Source of the DNA: JAAYHV01 sp964400515
Lineage (GTDB): Bacteria > Bacillota > Clostridia > Peptostreptococcales > Anaerovoracaceae
Assembly (NCBI GenBank): GCA_964400515.1
Contig: CAYNTJ010000003.1
Location: 111,111 to 175,110 of the forward strand
Reading direction: 5' to 3'
DNA length: 64,000 nt
The position numbers and the translations under genes were made by a program. The notes under the pieces are model-generated. The model saw only the letters and a program-made list of their open reading frames with translations, was not told the DNA's origin and did no database searches. Positions 8,123 to 16,682 of this stretch are shown one piece after another; the stretch's first letter is position 1; the number at the start of each line of letters is the position of its first letter.

Positions 8123-10046
8123 TGTCTGTGCCTCCCGTATATTTTAATAAGCCACCGGCCAAAAGGATTTCCTTTTGTCTTGGTGCTAATTCCATATTAA
8201 CCTTATACTCTTCTCCATTGCTGTTTTTAATATAGGTGTAATCCCTCGACAAATCTTCCCTTAGATTGGTTATTTCAAGTAGATCTCCTTCTTTGATTTT
8301 ATCATAATCAGAAAAATCATCAAATACTAAAGGAACTATTCCTGCATTTACTAAATTTGCCGCATGAATTCTTGCAAAGCTTTTTGCAATCACCGCCTTG
8401 ATTCCCAAGTGTAGGGGAACCAGCGCTGCATGCTCCCTAGATGACCCTTGGCCATAGTTTGAACCTCCGATTATATATCCGCCTTTTTTTAGCATCGCTC
8501 TTTTAGGAAACGCTTCATCACAAACCGTAAAGCAGAAATTTGCCAAATGAGGAATATTTGATCTGTATGGTAAAATTTTTGAGCCGGCGGGCATTATATG
8601 GTCAGTCGTAATATTGTCCCCTACTTTTAATAAAACCTCTTCCTTTATATCATCTTCTAAAGGTTTCATCTCCGGGAAAGGCTTAATGTTAGGACCTCTG
8701 AGTATTTCGGCTTCTTTAGCTTCTTCTTCATCTAAAGGTGGTATTATGCCACTATCATTTATCGTAAAGTTTTCCGGCAGTGAAACATTTAGGTCTGCGT
8801 CCCCTTCCATAGGGTCAGTAAAATATCCCTTTAAGGCTGAATATGCGGCAGTTTCAGGACTCACCAGATATATCTGTCCATCCTTTGTGCCGGATCTTCC
8901 TTCGAAGTTCCTATTAAAGGTCCTTAGACTTACGCCTGCTGAATTGGGCGAAAATCCCATTCCTATACATGGTCCGCATGCACATTCCAATATCCTTGCT
9001 CCCGCATCAATTAAATCTGTTAATGCGCCGCTTTGAGAAAGCATGGAAAACACCTGCCTAGATCCCGGTGATATTGACAGACTGACTCCATCGGCAATCT
9101 TTTTACCCTTCAATATCTTAGCCACTTTTAACATGTCATATAGGGATGAGTTGGTGCATGATCCTATGCAAACCTGATCGACTTTAATATCCCTAAGTTC
9201 CCTTATGGGTTTTACATTATCCGGACTGTGGGGACACGCTGCTAAAGGAACCAAATCGAATAAATCTATTGTATATTCCTCATCATACACTGCATCATCG
9301 TCACTGCATAAAGGCCTGTAATCCTCTTCCCTTCCCTGGGCTTTCAAAAACTCCCTTGTTATTTCGTCCGAAGGAAATATGGAAGTGGTGGCTCCCAATT
9401 CAGCCCCCATATTTGTTATTGTTGCTCTTTCCGGTATGGTCAAGAATTTGATTCCTTCTCCGCCATACTCAACTATGGCACCGACTCCGCCCTTTACTGA
9501 AAGTCGTCTAAGCACCTCAAGTATTATGTCCTTTGCACTTACACCATTTTTCAATCTGCCTATAAGGTTTACCTTTATCATTCTGGGCATAGGTATATTA
9601 TATGCACCTCCACCCATGGCAACTGCAACATCCATTCCCCCTGCTCCTATAGCAAGCATTCCTATACCACCGCCTGTAGGTGTATGGGAATCCGAACCGA
9701 TTAGTGTTTTTCCGGGAATTCCAAACCTTTCGTAATGTACCTGATGGCAAATACCATTTCCGGGTCTTGAATAATATACTCCATATTTTGCACAAACACT
9801 TTGGATGTATCTGTGGTCATCAGCATTTTCAAAACCCGATTGCAATGTATTGTGATCAATATATGCCACCGATTTTTCTGTTTTAACCCTTGGTATGCCC
9901 ATGGTTTCAAATTCTAAATATGCCATGGTGCCTGTGGCATCTTGGGTCAATGTCTGGTCAATTCTAATTCCTATTTCTTTTCCCTTTTCCATTTCCCCGG
10001 ATACCAAATGTTCAAAAATTATTTTTTCAGCTATTGTACGTCCCAT
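8115..10046 (-). CDS. Aconitate hydratase
   Basis: Converts citrate to isocitrate through cis-aconitate with a [4Fe-4S] cluster. The protein (643 aa) is the short clostridial-type aconitase. Cluster cysteines appear in IGSCTNS and in ECACGPCIGMG; the active-site regions IGSDSHTPTGGG and GGSNYGQGSSREHAA are intact. The ATG at 10046 is preferred over a TTG one codon earlier because an AAGGAG site sits 8 bp upstream of it. It is the middle gene of the citrate operon, 13 bp after Re-citrate synthase. Confidence 0.95.
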   Translation of the reverse strand: MGRTIAEKIIFEHLVSGEMEKGKEIGIRIDQTLTQDATGTMAYLEFETMGIPRVKTEKSVAYIDHNTLQSGFENADDHRYIQSVCAKYGVYYSRPGNGICHQVHYERFGIPGKTLIGSDSHTPTGGGIGMLAIGAGGMDVAVAMGGGAYNIPMPRMIKVNLIGRLKNGVSAKDIILEVLRRLSVKGGVGAIVEYGGEGIKFLTIPERATITNMGAELGATTSIFPSDEITREFLKAQGREEDYRPLCSDDDAVYDEEYTIDLFDLVPLAACPHSPDNVKPIRELRDIKVDQVCIGSCTNSSLYDMLKVAKILKGKKIADGVSLSISPGSRQVFSMLSQSGALTDLIDAGARILECACGPCIGMGFSPNSAGVSLRTFNRNFEGRSGTKDGQIYLVSPETAAYSALKGYFTDPMEGDADLNVSLPENFTINDSGIIPPLDEEEAKEAEILRGPNIKPFPEMKPLEDDIKEEVLLKVGDNITTDHIMPAGSKILPYRSNIPHLANFCFTVCDEAFPKRAMLKKGGYIIGGSNYGQGSSREHAALVPLHLGIKAVIAKSFARIHAANLVNAGIVPLVFDDFSDYDKIKEGDLLEITNLREDLSRDYTYIKNSNGEEYKVNMELAPRQKEILLAGGLLKYTGGTDNE

Positions 10047-10058
10047 CAATTTTGCTCC

Positions 10059-11426
10059 TTATTTCATTATAAAATAATCATTAATTAATTTTTCTAATTC
10101 TTCACTACTAATAACAGATGACCTTCCACCTTCGTATTCCGAATCTATCCAACCTTTTACATATTTAACAAGTTCGCTGTTCTTATCAACCTTCCTGTTT
10201 TCTTCAAAATTGTACTTATCATTTATCCATAAAGCTATACCTGCCAAGCCGGAATTCTGGTTTACAGATACCTTAGGAGGTCTTTTCAGCAATTTGCCGG
10301 TATCAAAAATATTGTATATTTCTTCGTCCTTTAAAAGCCCATCTGCGTGTATCCCGGCTCTTGTTACATTGAAATTCTCACCCACAAAAGGAGTTTGAGA
10401 AGGTATTTTAAAGCCAATCTCATTCTCATAATACTTAGCTATATCTGTTATAACTGTGGTATCCATTTCGTCCAAGGTACCTTTTAATGAAGCATATTCA
10501 AATACCATGGCTTCAAGGGGTACATTACCGGTTCTTTCCCCAACACCAAATAAAGTGCAGTTAACCGCAGATGCCCCATATAACCATGCTGTAGCCGCGT
10601 TTGATACCGCTTTATAGAAATCATTGTGGCCATGCCATTCCAACATTTCGCTGGAAACCCCTGCATAATGCTGAAGACCATAAATTATTCCGGGTACGCT
10701 TCTTGGTAAAGATACTCCCACATACGGGATTCCATACCCCAAGGTGTCACAGGCTCTTATCTTAACGGGCATTTTTGCTTGTTCGGATAATTTTGTAATC
10801 TCTCCGATAAATGGTACTACAAAACCATAAAAGTCCGCCCTGGTAATATCTTCAAAATGACACCTAGGTATTACCCCCGCTTCAAAGGCTTGGCTTATTA
10901 CAGAAAGATAATGGTTCATGGCTTGTCCTCTGGTCATGCCCAACTTATTAAAAATATGATAATCGGAACAGCTTACTAATATTCCGGTTTCTTTTACTCC
11001 GATATCATGAACGAGTTTGAAATCATCCTTTTGTGCCCTTATCCAAGTTGTAATTTCCGGAAATTCAAGACCTAGGTCCATACACTGTCTTATGGCTTCT
11101 TTATCCCTATCGCTATATACGAAGAATTCTGTTTGTCTTATTATTCCTTTAGGGCCGGATAGCTTTGATAGCATTTTATAAATATCTACTATTTGCTTAA
11201 CTGTATAAGGCTCTCTGGATTGTTGACCATCTCTGAAAGTTGTGTCTGTAATCCAGATATTCTTTGGCATTCCCAAGGGATTTCTTCTAAAATTAAATGA
11301 AGTTTTCGGTACTGAAGAGTACTCAAAAAATTCCCTGTAAAGATTTGGCTCATCCACATCTTGTAGAGAATACTTATATCGATCATCTTCAAGTAGGTTA
11401 GTGTGGCTATTTATTGTTAGCTTCAT
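10059..11426 (-). CDS. Re-type citrate synthase (homocitrate/isopropylmalate synthase superfamily)
   Basis: DRE-TIM metallolyase-type enzyme of 455 aa. The signature ITDTTFRDGQQSRE begins the TIM barrel, and EWHGHNDFYKAV carries the metal-binding HxH pair. It is expected to condense acetyl-CoA and oxaloacetate with Re stereochemistry, as known for the anaerobic enzyme first identified in Clostridium kluyveri. The N-terminal extension of about 50 residues before the barrel also fits that group, and the protein lacks the long C-terminal regulatory domain of isopropylmalate synthase. Clustering with aconitase and isocitrate dehydrogenase supports the call over homocitrate synthase. Confidence 0.88.
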   Translation of the reverse strand: MKLTINSHTNLLEDDRYKYSLQDVDEPNLYREFFEYSSVPKTSFNFRRNPLGMPKNIWITDTTFRDGQQSREPYTVKQIVDIYKMLSKLSGPKGIIRQTEFFVYSDRDKEAIRQCMDLGLEFPEITTWIRAQKDDFKLVHDIGVKETGILVSCSDYHIFNKLGMTRGQAMNHYLSVISQAFEAGVIPRCHFEDITRADFYGFVVPFIGEITKLSEQAKMPVKIRACDTLGYGIPYVGVSLPRSVPGIIYGLQHYAGVSSEMLEWHGHNDFYKAVSNAATAWLYGASAVNCTLFGVGERTGNVPLEAMVFEYASLKGTLDEMDTTVITDIAKYYENEIGFKIPSQTPFVGENFNVTRAGIHADGLLKDEEIYNIFDTGKLLKRPPKVSVNQNSGLAGIALWINDKYNFEENRKVDKNSELVKYVKGWIDSEYEGGRSSVISSEELEKLINDYFIMK

Positions 11427-11442
11427 AAAATACCTCCCTCTA

Positions 11443-11492
11443 ATTGTATAATTGTATACAAGTATTATATTTTATATTTTGTTTTTAGTCAA
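11443..11492 (-). promoter_or_regulatory. Promoter with GntR-like operator of the citrate operon
   Basis: Minus-strand -35 TTGACT (11487-11492) and -10 TATAAT (11464-11469) have a 17-bp spacer. Just after the -10 box, covering the expected start site, lies the palindrome TTGTATACAA (11452-11461). A second inverted repeat, TTGTATA N4 TATACAA (11444-11461), overlaps it. The sequence ATACTTGTATACAA closely resembles the known Bacillus subtilis GntR operator. Repression of the citrate operon by a GntR-family protein is an inference; no such regulator is in the window. Confidence 0.7.
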
Positions 11493-11498
11493 GCCACT

Positions 11499-11662
11499 TT
11501 ATCCTATTAAATAACAAAAGAGACCATTTATTATGGTCTCATCTTTATATTTGGATTCTTTTAACAGTATTCCGCTAAAGGAGAATATCCCTCCGATAAT
11601 TATGACTACTATTATTTTACCTAGGCTTATTTCCTTTTCTTTATTGGAATACCACCATCCAT
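11499..11662 (-). pseudogene. Possible remnant of a small membrane protein gene
   Basis: Directly after the purine nucleoside phosphorylase stop (TAATG overlap) an ATG opens an 11-codon frame that stops quickly. Another frame of the same stretch reads WWYSNKEKEISLGK followed by a hydrophobic segment (KIIVVIIIGGIFSFSGILL) and ends at 11499, but it has no start codon. A single-base loss after the ATG would explain this. The hairpin terminator of the operon lies inside its last codons. Whether this was ever a gene is unsure. Confidence 0.3.
11514..11540 (-). terminator. Terminator after the purine nucleoside phosphorylase operon
   Basis: On the minus strand, GAGACC and GGTCTC arms (11520-11540) enclose an AT loop and are followed by TTTTGTTATTT. 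The T-tract is imperfect, so strength is uncertain. Confidence 0.6.
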
Positions 11663-12369
11663 TAAGCTATCTCCAAAGCTATCTCCATCATTTTAGTGAA
11701 TGTGTTTTGTCTCTCTTCGGCGGTACACGCCTCACCTGTAAACGGACAATCTGAAATAGTACATATACAAAGGGCGTTTTTACCTGCCCTTGCGGCATTC
11801 ATATATAGGCCAGCGGATTCCATTTCCACTGCCAATACTCCCATTTTCTGCCAGTCCGCCAAACTGAGGGCGTCATCATAAAATGTATCTGAAGAATAGA
11901 TATTACCCACCTTAGGCTCTACACCCAATTCTCTGGATTTGTTGACAGCTTTTTCTAAGAGGGCGTAATTGGCTATCGGAGCATATGTTCCCGGCAATCT
12001 AAATTGATCTCCATATTTGGAATTAGTGCAAGCACCCATACCTATCACTATATCTCTTAATTTTACTTCATCGCTTATTGCCCCTGCAGAACCAATTCTA
12101 ATGATATTTTTTACATCATAAAAATTAAAAAGCTCATACGAATATATACCAATTGAAGGTATGCCCATACCGGATGCCATAACGCTTACTTTCTTTCCCT
12201 TATATGTTCCGGTATATCCCTGGACCCCTCTTATATTATTTATCAATACCGGATTTTCCAGAAAATTATCGGCTATGAACTTGGATCTTAGCGGATCCCC
12301 CGGCATAAGTACTGTTTCCGCAAAATCGTCTTTTTTTGCTGTTATATGTGGTGTAGGTATATTACTCAT
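11662..12369 (-). CDS. deoD: Purine nucleoside phosphorylase, DeoD type
   Basis: Cleaves purine (deoxy)nucleosides with phosphate to the base and (deoxy)ribose-1-phosphate; cytosolic hexamer. The 235-aa product matches the DeoD family in length. Visible motifs are the N-terminal TPHITAKKDDFAETVLMPGD, GMGIPSIGIYSYEL, and the substrate region VEMESAGLY; the base-site Asp is in CTISDCPFTGE. It is the last clear gene of the operon that starts with agmatinase, 11 bp after the rubredoxin fusion gene, with a GGGAG ribosome binding site. Confidence 0.96.
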   Translation of the reverse strand: MSNIPTPHITAKKDDFAETVLMPGDPLRSKFIADNFLENPVLINNIRGVQGYTGTYKGKKVSVMASGMGIPSIGIYSYELFNFYDVKNIIRIGSAGAISDEVKLRDIVIGMGACTNSKYGDQFRLPGTYAPIANYALLEKAVNKSRELGVEPKVGNIYSSDTFYDDALSLADWQKMGVLAVEMESAGLYMNAARAGKNALCICTISDCPFTGEACTAEERQNTFTKMMEIALEIA

Positions 12370-12380
12370 ATTTTTCTCCC

Positions 12381-13025
12381 TTACTTCTTTTTAAATACAG
12401 ATTTTGGTTGCTGGCAAATCGGGCATTTATATGTTTCCGGTAATTCTTCAAAAGGAACATCCCCGTCATAAACATATCCGCACACTGAACAAACCCAAAT
12501 ATCCTTTTTATTATCTTCCTTTGGTTCTTCCTTTACATAAGTCGGAGCATTCTTTGGACTCTTGCCCTTTATAACATTGTGATAATATGAATAAGTCATA
12601 GGAGTTCCCGGAACATATTCCTCAGCATCAATAAGTTCCCCTATGAAGATTGTATGGGTATCAACTTCCATGCTGTCTACTACGTTAAACACCATGTATC
12701 CTATACCGGCTTTAACAACAGGTACTCCGCTATGTACTTCATAATCCAAACCATCAAATTTATCGCAATCTTTTCCGCTTCTGAATCCAAAGCCTCCTAT
12801 AAGAGATGGATCACTGTCCTCAGCCAGTACCACTGCTCCAAATTTACCACTTTCCCTAATGCATTTGTTGGTATAATTGTCCTTATTCATGCTTAGAGCT
12901 ACTTTTATTGGGTCTGCTGTTATTTGTATCAAACTGTTAGCAGTACATCCTGTAGGTCTTTCTCCATCCATAGCACTAATAATATATAGTCCATAGGATA
13001 AATTAAATAACATCTTCGTATTCAT
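12381..13025 (-). CDS. Flavin reductase-rubredoxin fusion (high-molecular-weight rubredoxin)
   Basis: The N-terminal 150 residues form a flavin reductase-like FMN-binding domain (NLSYGLYIISAMDGERPTG). The C-terminal 45 residues are a complete rubredoxin with iron ligands in CSVCGYVYDG and CPICQQP. In Moorella, this type of protein passes electrons from NADH to flavodiiron proteins that detoxify oxygen or nitric oxide. No flavodiiron partner is in the window. The gene start overlaps the end of the ThrE-like gene by 23 bp, so the fusion is co-transcribed with the exporter genes. Confidence 0.92.
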   Translation of the reverse strand: MNTKMLFNLSYGLYIISAMDGERPTGCTANSLIQITADPIKVALSMNKDNYTNKCIRESGKFGAVVLAEDSDPSLIGGFGFRSGKDCDKFDGLDYEVHSGVPVVKAGIGYMVFNVVDSMEVDTHTIFIGELIDAEEYVPGTPMTYSYYHNVIKGKSPKNAPTYVKEEPKEDNKKDIWVCSVCGYVYDGDVPFEELPETYKCPICQQPKSVFKKK

Positions 13026-13461
13026 GCTTCTTCCTCCTTGAAAATACTAGTGTAAATACCGTTCCCATTAAAAATATACCTAAAGCTATCGATCCGGCAT
13101 TAAGAAGTGTTTGTATCATATACTCACGACTTAACAATTCGTTTCCAGCTATTAAATAATATACCGTATTGTACATTCCGGAACCCGGTACTAATGTCAT
13201 TATACCCGGAATCGTAAAGGTTGTAACGGGTAATTTAAAAATTCTTGCACTAATTTGTGCAGAAAGACCAATCGCTAATGCCCCCATGAAATTGGAAAGG
13301 TACATCGATTCGGTAAAATTCCCCATTAAAAGATATGTTCCCCAACCTATGGCTCCAATAAGTCCTGTTAGCCATAAGTATTTTTTTGGTACCGCAACAA
13401 TTATTGATAAGCCAAATATGGCGAGAAATGCTCCCAGAAGTTGTATCATTATGTTAATCAC
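13003..13461 (-). CDS. Threonine/serine exporter, small subunit (ThrE C-terminal half)
   Basis: A 152-aa protein with four to five hydrophobic segments matching the C-terminal half of ThrE (the DUF3815-type ThrE_2 domain). The motif around TFTIPGIMTLVPGSGMYN is typical. In many Firmicutes the ThrE transporter is split into two proteins that work together in amino-acid export; the larger half is immediately upstream and shares a GTGA start-stop overlap. The GTG at 13461 is the coupled start; an ATG at 13449 is possible. Confidence 0.88.
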   Translation of the reverse strand: MINIMIQLLGAFLAIFGLSIIVAVPKKYLWLTGLIGAIGWGTYLLMGNFTESMYLSNFMGALAIGLSAQISARIFKLPVTTFTIPGIMTLVPGSGMYNTVYYLIAGNELLSREYMIQTLLNAGSIALGIFLMGTVFTLVFSRRKKHEYEDVI

Positions 13462-14249
13462 AATATCCCACCTCCAAGTCCTTCACATAGGCCAAGCCCC
13501 AAAAATATACCAAGCACTATGCCCAATGCTATCACCAATGCTTCAAGTCCCCTTGCAGCTCCTGATAAATAGTCTCCGTGTAAGGTGTCAAACAATGCAT
13601 TTGTAATTGCTACTCCGGGGACGAGAGGCATAATTCCCCCTATAATAGCAAGATTCATATTGTACTCGGAAAAGCCCACATAATTACCGATATATGCCAC
13701 TAACGCAATAAAAAATGATGCCACTATATCGCTCATAAATGTTCCTGTGTCATTTTTTGCAAGTAAAACCAAGGCTATGGCAGATATTATGCCTGCCAAT
13801 CCCGCCATCAAAGCTTCCTGCCAATTTCCTCCAAACATAACAGTAAAAGAAAGACATATTATAGCCATGGCTAAATAATGTCCCTTCGTTTTGTCTTTTT
13901 CCGTTTTCAAATCGTTTAATTTTTCGTGGGCCTCCGTAAGGCCTATTTCACCACTGCACAGCTTCCTGGATATTTCATTTACAACAATTATTTTATCAAA
14001 ACGCTGCCTTCGGTAGTTTACCCTTCTAACCGCGGTCAAATATCCGGATTTATTGCTGTCGAAGCTAACGGAAAACCCGGTAAGCGTAGCCAGTGCCTCT
14101 CCCCTACCTGTGGGAGCCAGGGCTAAAATCCTTATAATCGTTTCTTCTACCCTATAAGTTTCTGCCCCATATATGGCCAACAGTTCTCCTGCCAATATGG
14201 CTGTATTGAAAAGCTCTTTGGTTCTGTTATCATAATTTATCACTGTCAT
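13458..14249 (-). CDS. Threonine/serine exporter, large subunit (ThrE N-terminal half)
   Basis: A 263-aa protein whose N-terminal 110 residues are soluble (AGELLAIYGAETYRVEETI) and whose C-terminal part has five predicted membrane helices, including GIMPLVPGVAITNALFD. This is the DUF1212/ThrE domain. It probably exports threonine, serine or related metabolites with its partner just downstream. The ATG at 14249 overlaps the TGA of the upstream flavodoxin-ferredoxin gene (ATGA), which makes it preferable to a GTG three codons earlier. Confidence 0.88.
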   Translation of the reverse strand: MTVINYDNRTKELFNTAILAGELLAIYGAETYRVEETIIRILALAPTGRGEALATLTGFSVSFDSNKSGYLTAVRRVNYRRQRFDKIIVVNEISRKLCSGEIGLTEAHEKLNDLKTEKDKTKGHYLAMAIICLSFTVMFGGNWQEALMAGLAGIISAIALVLLAKNDTGTFMSDIVASFFIALVAYIGNYVGFSEYNMNLAIIGGIMPLVPGVAITNALFDTLHGDYLSGAARGLEALVIALGIVLGIFLGLGLCEGLGGGIL

Positions 14250-15070
14250 ATAAACCACTCCGGATCTTTACGTTTACCGCAAAGTTTTTCAAAAGCCAGG
14301 CTTGAAGCTGCAACTATAGGTCCGTGAAAGCCCCTGGCATTATTAGGACACACCCTAATACATGTTGTACAAGATACACATTTTGACGTGTCCACCTTGG
14401 ATGTGTCTTCCATGGATATGGCCCCGGTAGGGCACGATAAGGCACAAACTCCGCAATGTAAGCAACCTTTCCCCACGGTGGGTCTTATGGGCATTTTCAT
14501 GGGTTCTTTTGTGGGCATACTTCCCTTTATTTTCAAAGGAGCCAATTTCGCCCTCAGGTCTTCAATATCCGTTGTGGCAAATCTTTTTAATTTATTGGCA
14601 CATAGCCTTCCGTATTTAACCATAGTATTAAGATCTTCTTTATCAGGTCTACCCACTGCAACCTTATTAAAAATCGAGTGACCGGATATAAAGGCTCCGG
14701 CACTGACTACCTTGAATCCTTGATTCTCCAAAAGCCCATTAAGCTCATAAAGTGCATCTCCATAGGTATTATTTCCATATGAAACCAAAGCAACAGCCAA
14801 AGCATTGTTGCCTTGTATCCTTTGTATTATATCCTTACACGGCAAAGGAACCCTTCCCGCGAACACCGGAACACCGAAAACAATTATGCTTTCTTGGTCA
14901 AAGATAATATTTTCATCTATCGGATGCTTAATAACATCCATGAATTCCAGTTTAATATCATTTAAGCACATCTCGTCCATTTCTTTTGAAATAGACTCTG
15001 CTACACTTGAAACTATAGCTTTAGTCCCACCTGACGGACTAAAATATATTCCTCTTACTTCTTTAATCAC
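14246..15070 (-). CDS. EFR1-type flavodoxin-ferredoxin protein
   Basis: The protein (274 aa) has an N-terminal flavodoxin-like domain (IYFSPSGGTKAIVSSV, then IIVFGVPVFAGRVP) followed by two [4Fe-4S] ferredoxin motifs in the C-terminal third, CLHCGVCALSCP and CVSCTTCIRVCP. This arrangement is called EFR1 in anaerobes. It probably shuttles low-potential electrons between flavin and iron-sulfur partners; its substrate is unknown. It starts 13 bp after the agmatinase gene and is coupled to the exporter gene behind it. Confidence 0.88.
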   Translation of the reverse strand: MIKEVRGIYFSPSGGTKAIVSSVAESISKEMDEMCLNDIKLEFMDVIKHPIDENIIFDQESIIVFGVPVFAGRVPLPCKDIIQRIQGNNALAVALVSYGNNTYGDALYELNGLLENQGFKVVSAGAFISGHSIFNKVAVGRPDKEDLNTMVKYGRLCANKLKRFATTDIEDLRAKLAPLKIKGSMPTKEPMKMPIRPTVGKGCLHCGVCALSCPTGAISMEDTSKVDTSKCVSCTTCIRVCPNNARGFHGPIVAASSLAFEKLCGKRKDPEWFI

Positions 15071-15082
15071 ATCTAGCTCCTA

Positions 15083-16011
15083 CTATTTTTCCAGTTTACC
15101 TATTTCATCCGCCCAATATCCCCAGACTTCCGTCAATAATTTTCTGCCTGCAAACATCGAAGCCAATGAATTATCCAGCTTTGGCGCAATCTCAACTACA
15201 TCAAAACCAATTACATTAAGCTTAGTAAAAATCTCTTCAATTAATGTCAATGCCATCCTTGGGGTAAGGCCTCCAAATTGAGGCGTTCCCGTACCCCCTG
15301 CATATCCCGGGTCTAGGGCATCTATATCAAAGGTCACATAAACCTTGTTGAATTTCTTCATTTTTTGTATACAATCTTCCGCAATCTTTTCGATGCCTTC
15401 TTTATAGCAGTCATATGCTGTTTTAACCTGTATATTATTCTCTCTTTTAAATTCAAATTCATCAGGTTCGATTGATCTGATTCCTATGAAATATAGGTTT
15501 TCTAGGGATTTAATGTTATCCATTTCCAAGGCTCTTCTTTCCGTGTTGCCATGGGATAAAAAATCCCCTTCCAAAGCATAACAAAGATCCATATGAGCAT
15601 CTATATGGATTATTCCAAATCTTCATCTATGGCTTCGTTAACTCCCCATAAACATGGAATAGTTACGGAATGATCCCCTCCGACCATAGTAAATTTTTTC
15701 CCCATACTAACTAAATTCTTAACATATTCTTTAATCTCATTAAAGAACTCTTCCCTATCAGGTCCGATAAAATCTCCCCCGTCGACTATATTTAATTTGT
15801 CATAAAAAGCAAGTCTTTCAGTACAAGGAGTTGAACTAAAAGTGTTTTCTCTTAGTTTTCGCGGAGCTTCAGCTGCACCTCCCCTAAAACTTACTCCTCC
15901 ATCAAAAGGAATTCCAAATACCACAACATCCGCATCATCCTCTTTCATACCCGGCTTGTTGAGTCCACACCAAACTCCGGATTTTAAAGCCAGCTCATCT
16001 TTTTTTTGCAT
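15083..16011 (-). pseudogene. speB: Agmatinase/ureohydrolase family gene, frameshifted
   Basis: Two frames together encode one full-length ureohydrolase of about 309 residues. The first frame (16011 to about 15617) carries FGIPFDGGVSFRGGA and the Mn ligand in GGDHS, then reaches a stop. The second frame continues without a gap as GIIHIDAHMDLCYALEGDF and contains the other ligands in DIDALDPGYAGG. The break is at a run of three bases (15617-15619) where four T on the coding strand would restore the frame. Agmatinase makes putrescine and urea from agmatine. Other ureohydrolases cannot be excluded. This is the first gene of the operon. Confidence 0.88.
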
Positions 16012-16041
16012 AGGTGTTCCTCCCTTTTCTGTATATTAAAA

Positions 16042-16070
16042 ATTTTAGCATACACTAAATAAACTAGCAA
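16042..16070 (-). promoter_or_regulatory. Promoter of the agmatinase operon
   Basis: On the minus strand TTGCTA (16065-16070) and TAAAAT (16042-16047) have a 17-bp spacer and lie about 30 bp before the agmatinase ATG, which has a GGGAGG ribosome binding site. Confidence 0.6.
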
Positions 16071-16099
16071 GGTGATATTGTGAAGTATTAATGAATAAT

Positions 16100-16121
16100 G
16101 CTCAAGCTATGTAGCTTGAGC
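16100..16121 (-). terminator. Hairpin after the folate cyclo-ligase gene
   Basis: A nine-base-pair stem GCTCAAGCT/AGCTTGAGC (16100-16121) sits just past the stop of the cyclo-ligase gene. The following minus-strand tail is AT-rich but not a clean T-run, so termination is likely but not certain. Confidence 0.5.
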
Positions 16122-16127
16122 ACCAAT

Positions 16128-16682
16128 TCAATTATTTTTATCTGTTATAATTTTTTTAAACCTAATATCATGTGTTCCCACGGGTATTTTTTTCAATAAG
16201 GTTTTATCAAAACAAACCAAAAGACATTCAAAATCAGCATCCTCTAGGTACCTGTCGTAGTATCCTCCTCCGTGTCCTAATCTGTTTCCACTTATATCCG
16301 CAGCCAAGCAAGGAATGATTCCTAAATCAATTTCCTTTTTATTTACCACCAAGCAGCTGTCATTAGGTTCTAAAATATCATATTTCCCAATTACTAAGTC
16401 ATTAACTGACTTTATCTCCTTGGTTATCATCTCACCTTCTCTAATGCACTTAGGGACAGCAACTCTTTTCCCTTCTTCCAAGGCTTTCTCAATTAAAGGA
16501 ATTGTATCTACTTCCTTTGATGTGCCCACAAAAATGAAAATTAATCCCGCTTCTTTATATTCATTGGATTTAAGTATTTTCCTCCGGATATTTTTACTTG
16601 CTCCTTCTATATACTCTTCACCCATTCCTTCTAAAATTTCTTTGGCCATATTCCTTACAGCTTTTTTTCTTGACTCTAACAT
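16128..16682 (-). CDS. 5-formyltetrahydrofolate cyclo-ligase
   Basis: ATP-dependent conversion of 5-formyl-THF to 5,10-methenyl-THF, recovering folate for one-carbon metabolism. The 184-aa protein has the family length and the hallmark substrate loop GHGGGYYDRYL near residue 135, with the N-terminal basic ATP-binding segment (SRKKAVRNMAKEI). The start overlaps the end of the CDF transporter gene by 7 bp, so the two are probably co-transcribed, although the functions are unrelated. Confidence 0.94.
   Translation of the reverse strand: MLESRKKAVRNMAKEILEGMGEEYIEGASKNIRRKILKSNEYKEAGLIFIFVGTSKEVDTIPLIEKALEEGKRVAVPKCIREGEMITKEIKSVNDLVIGKYDILEPNDSCLVVNKKEIDLGIIPCLAADISGNRLGHGGGYYDRYLEDADFECLLVCFDKTLLKKIPVGTHDIRFKKIITDKNN

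Noticed and set aside
13003..14249. ThrE split into two genes as another frameshift
   Set aside because: The two proteins have a GTGA start-stop overlap and each begins as known two-gene ThrE systems do in Firmicutes; this is a natural split.
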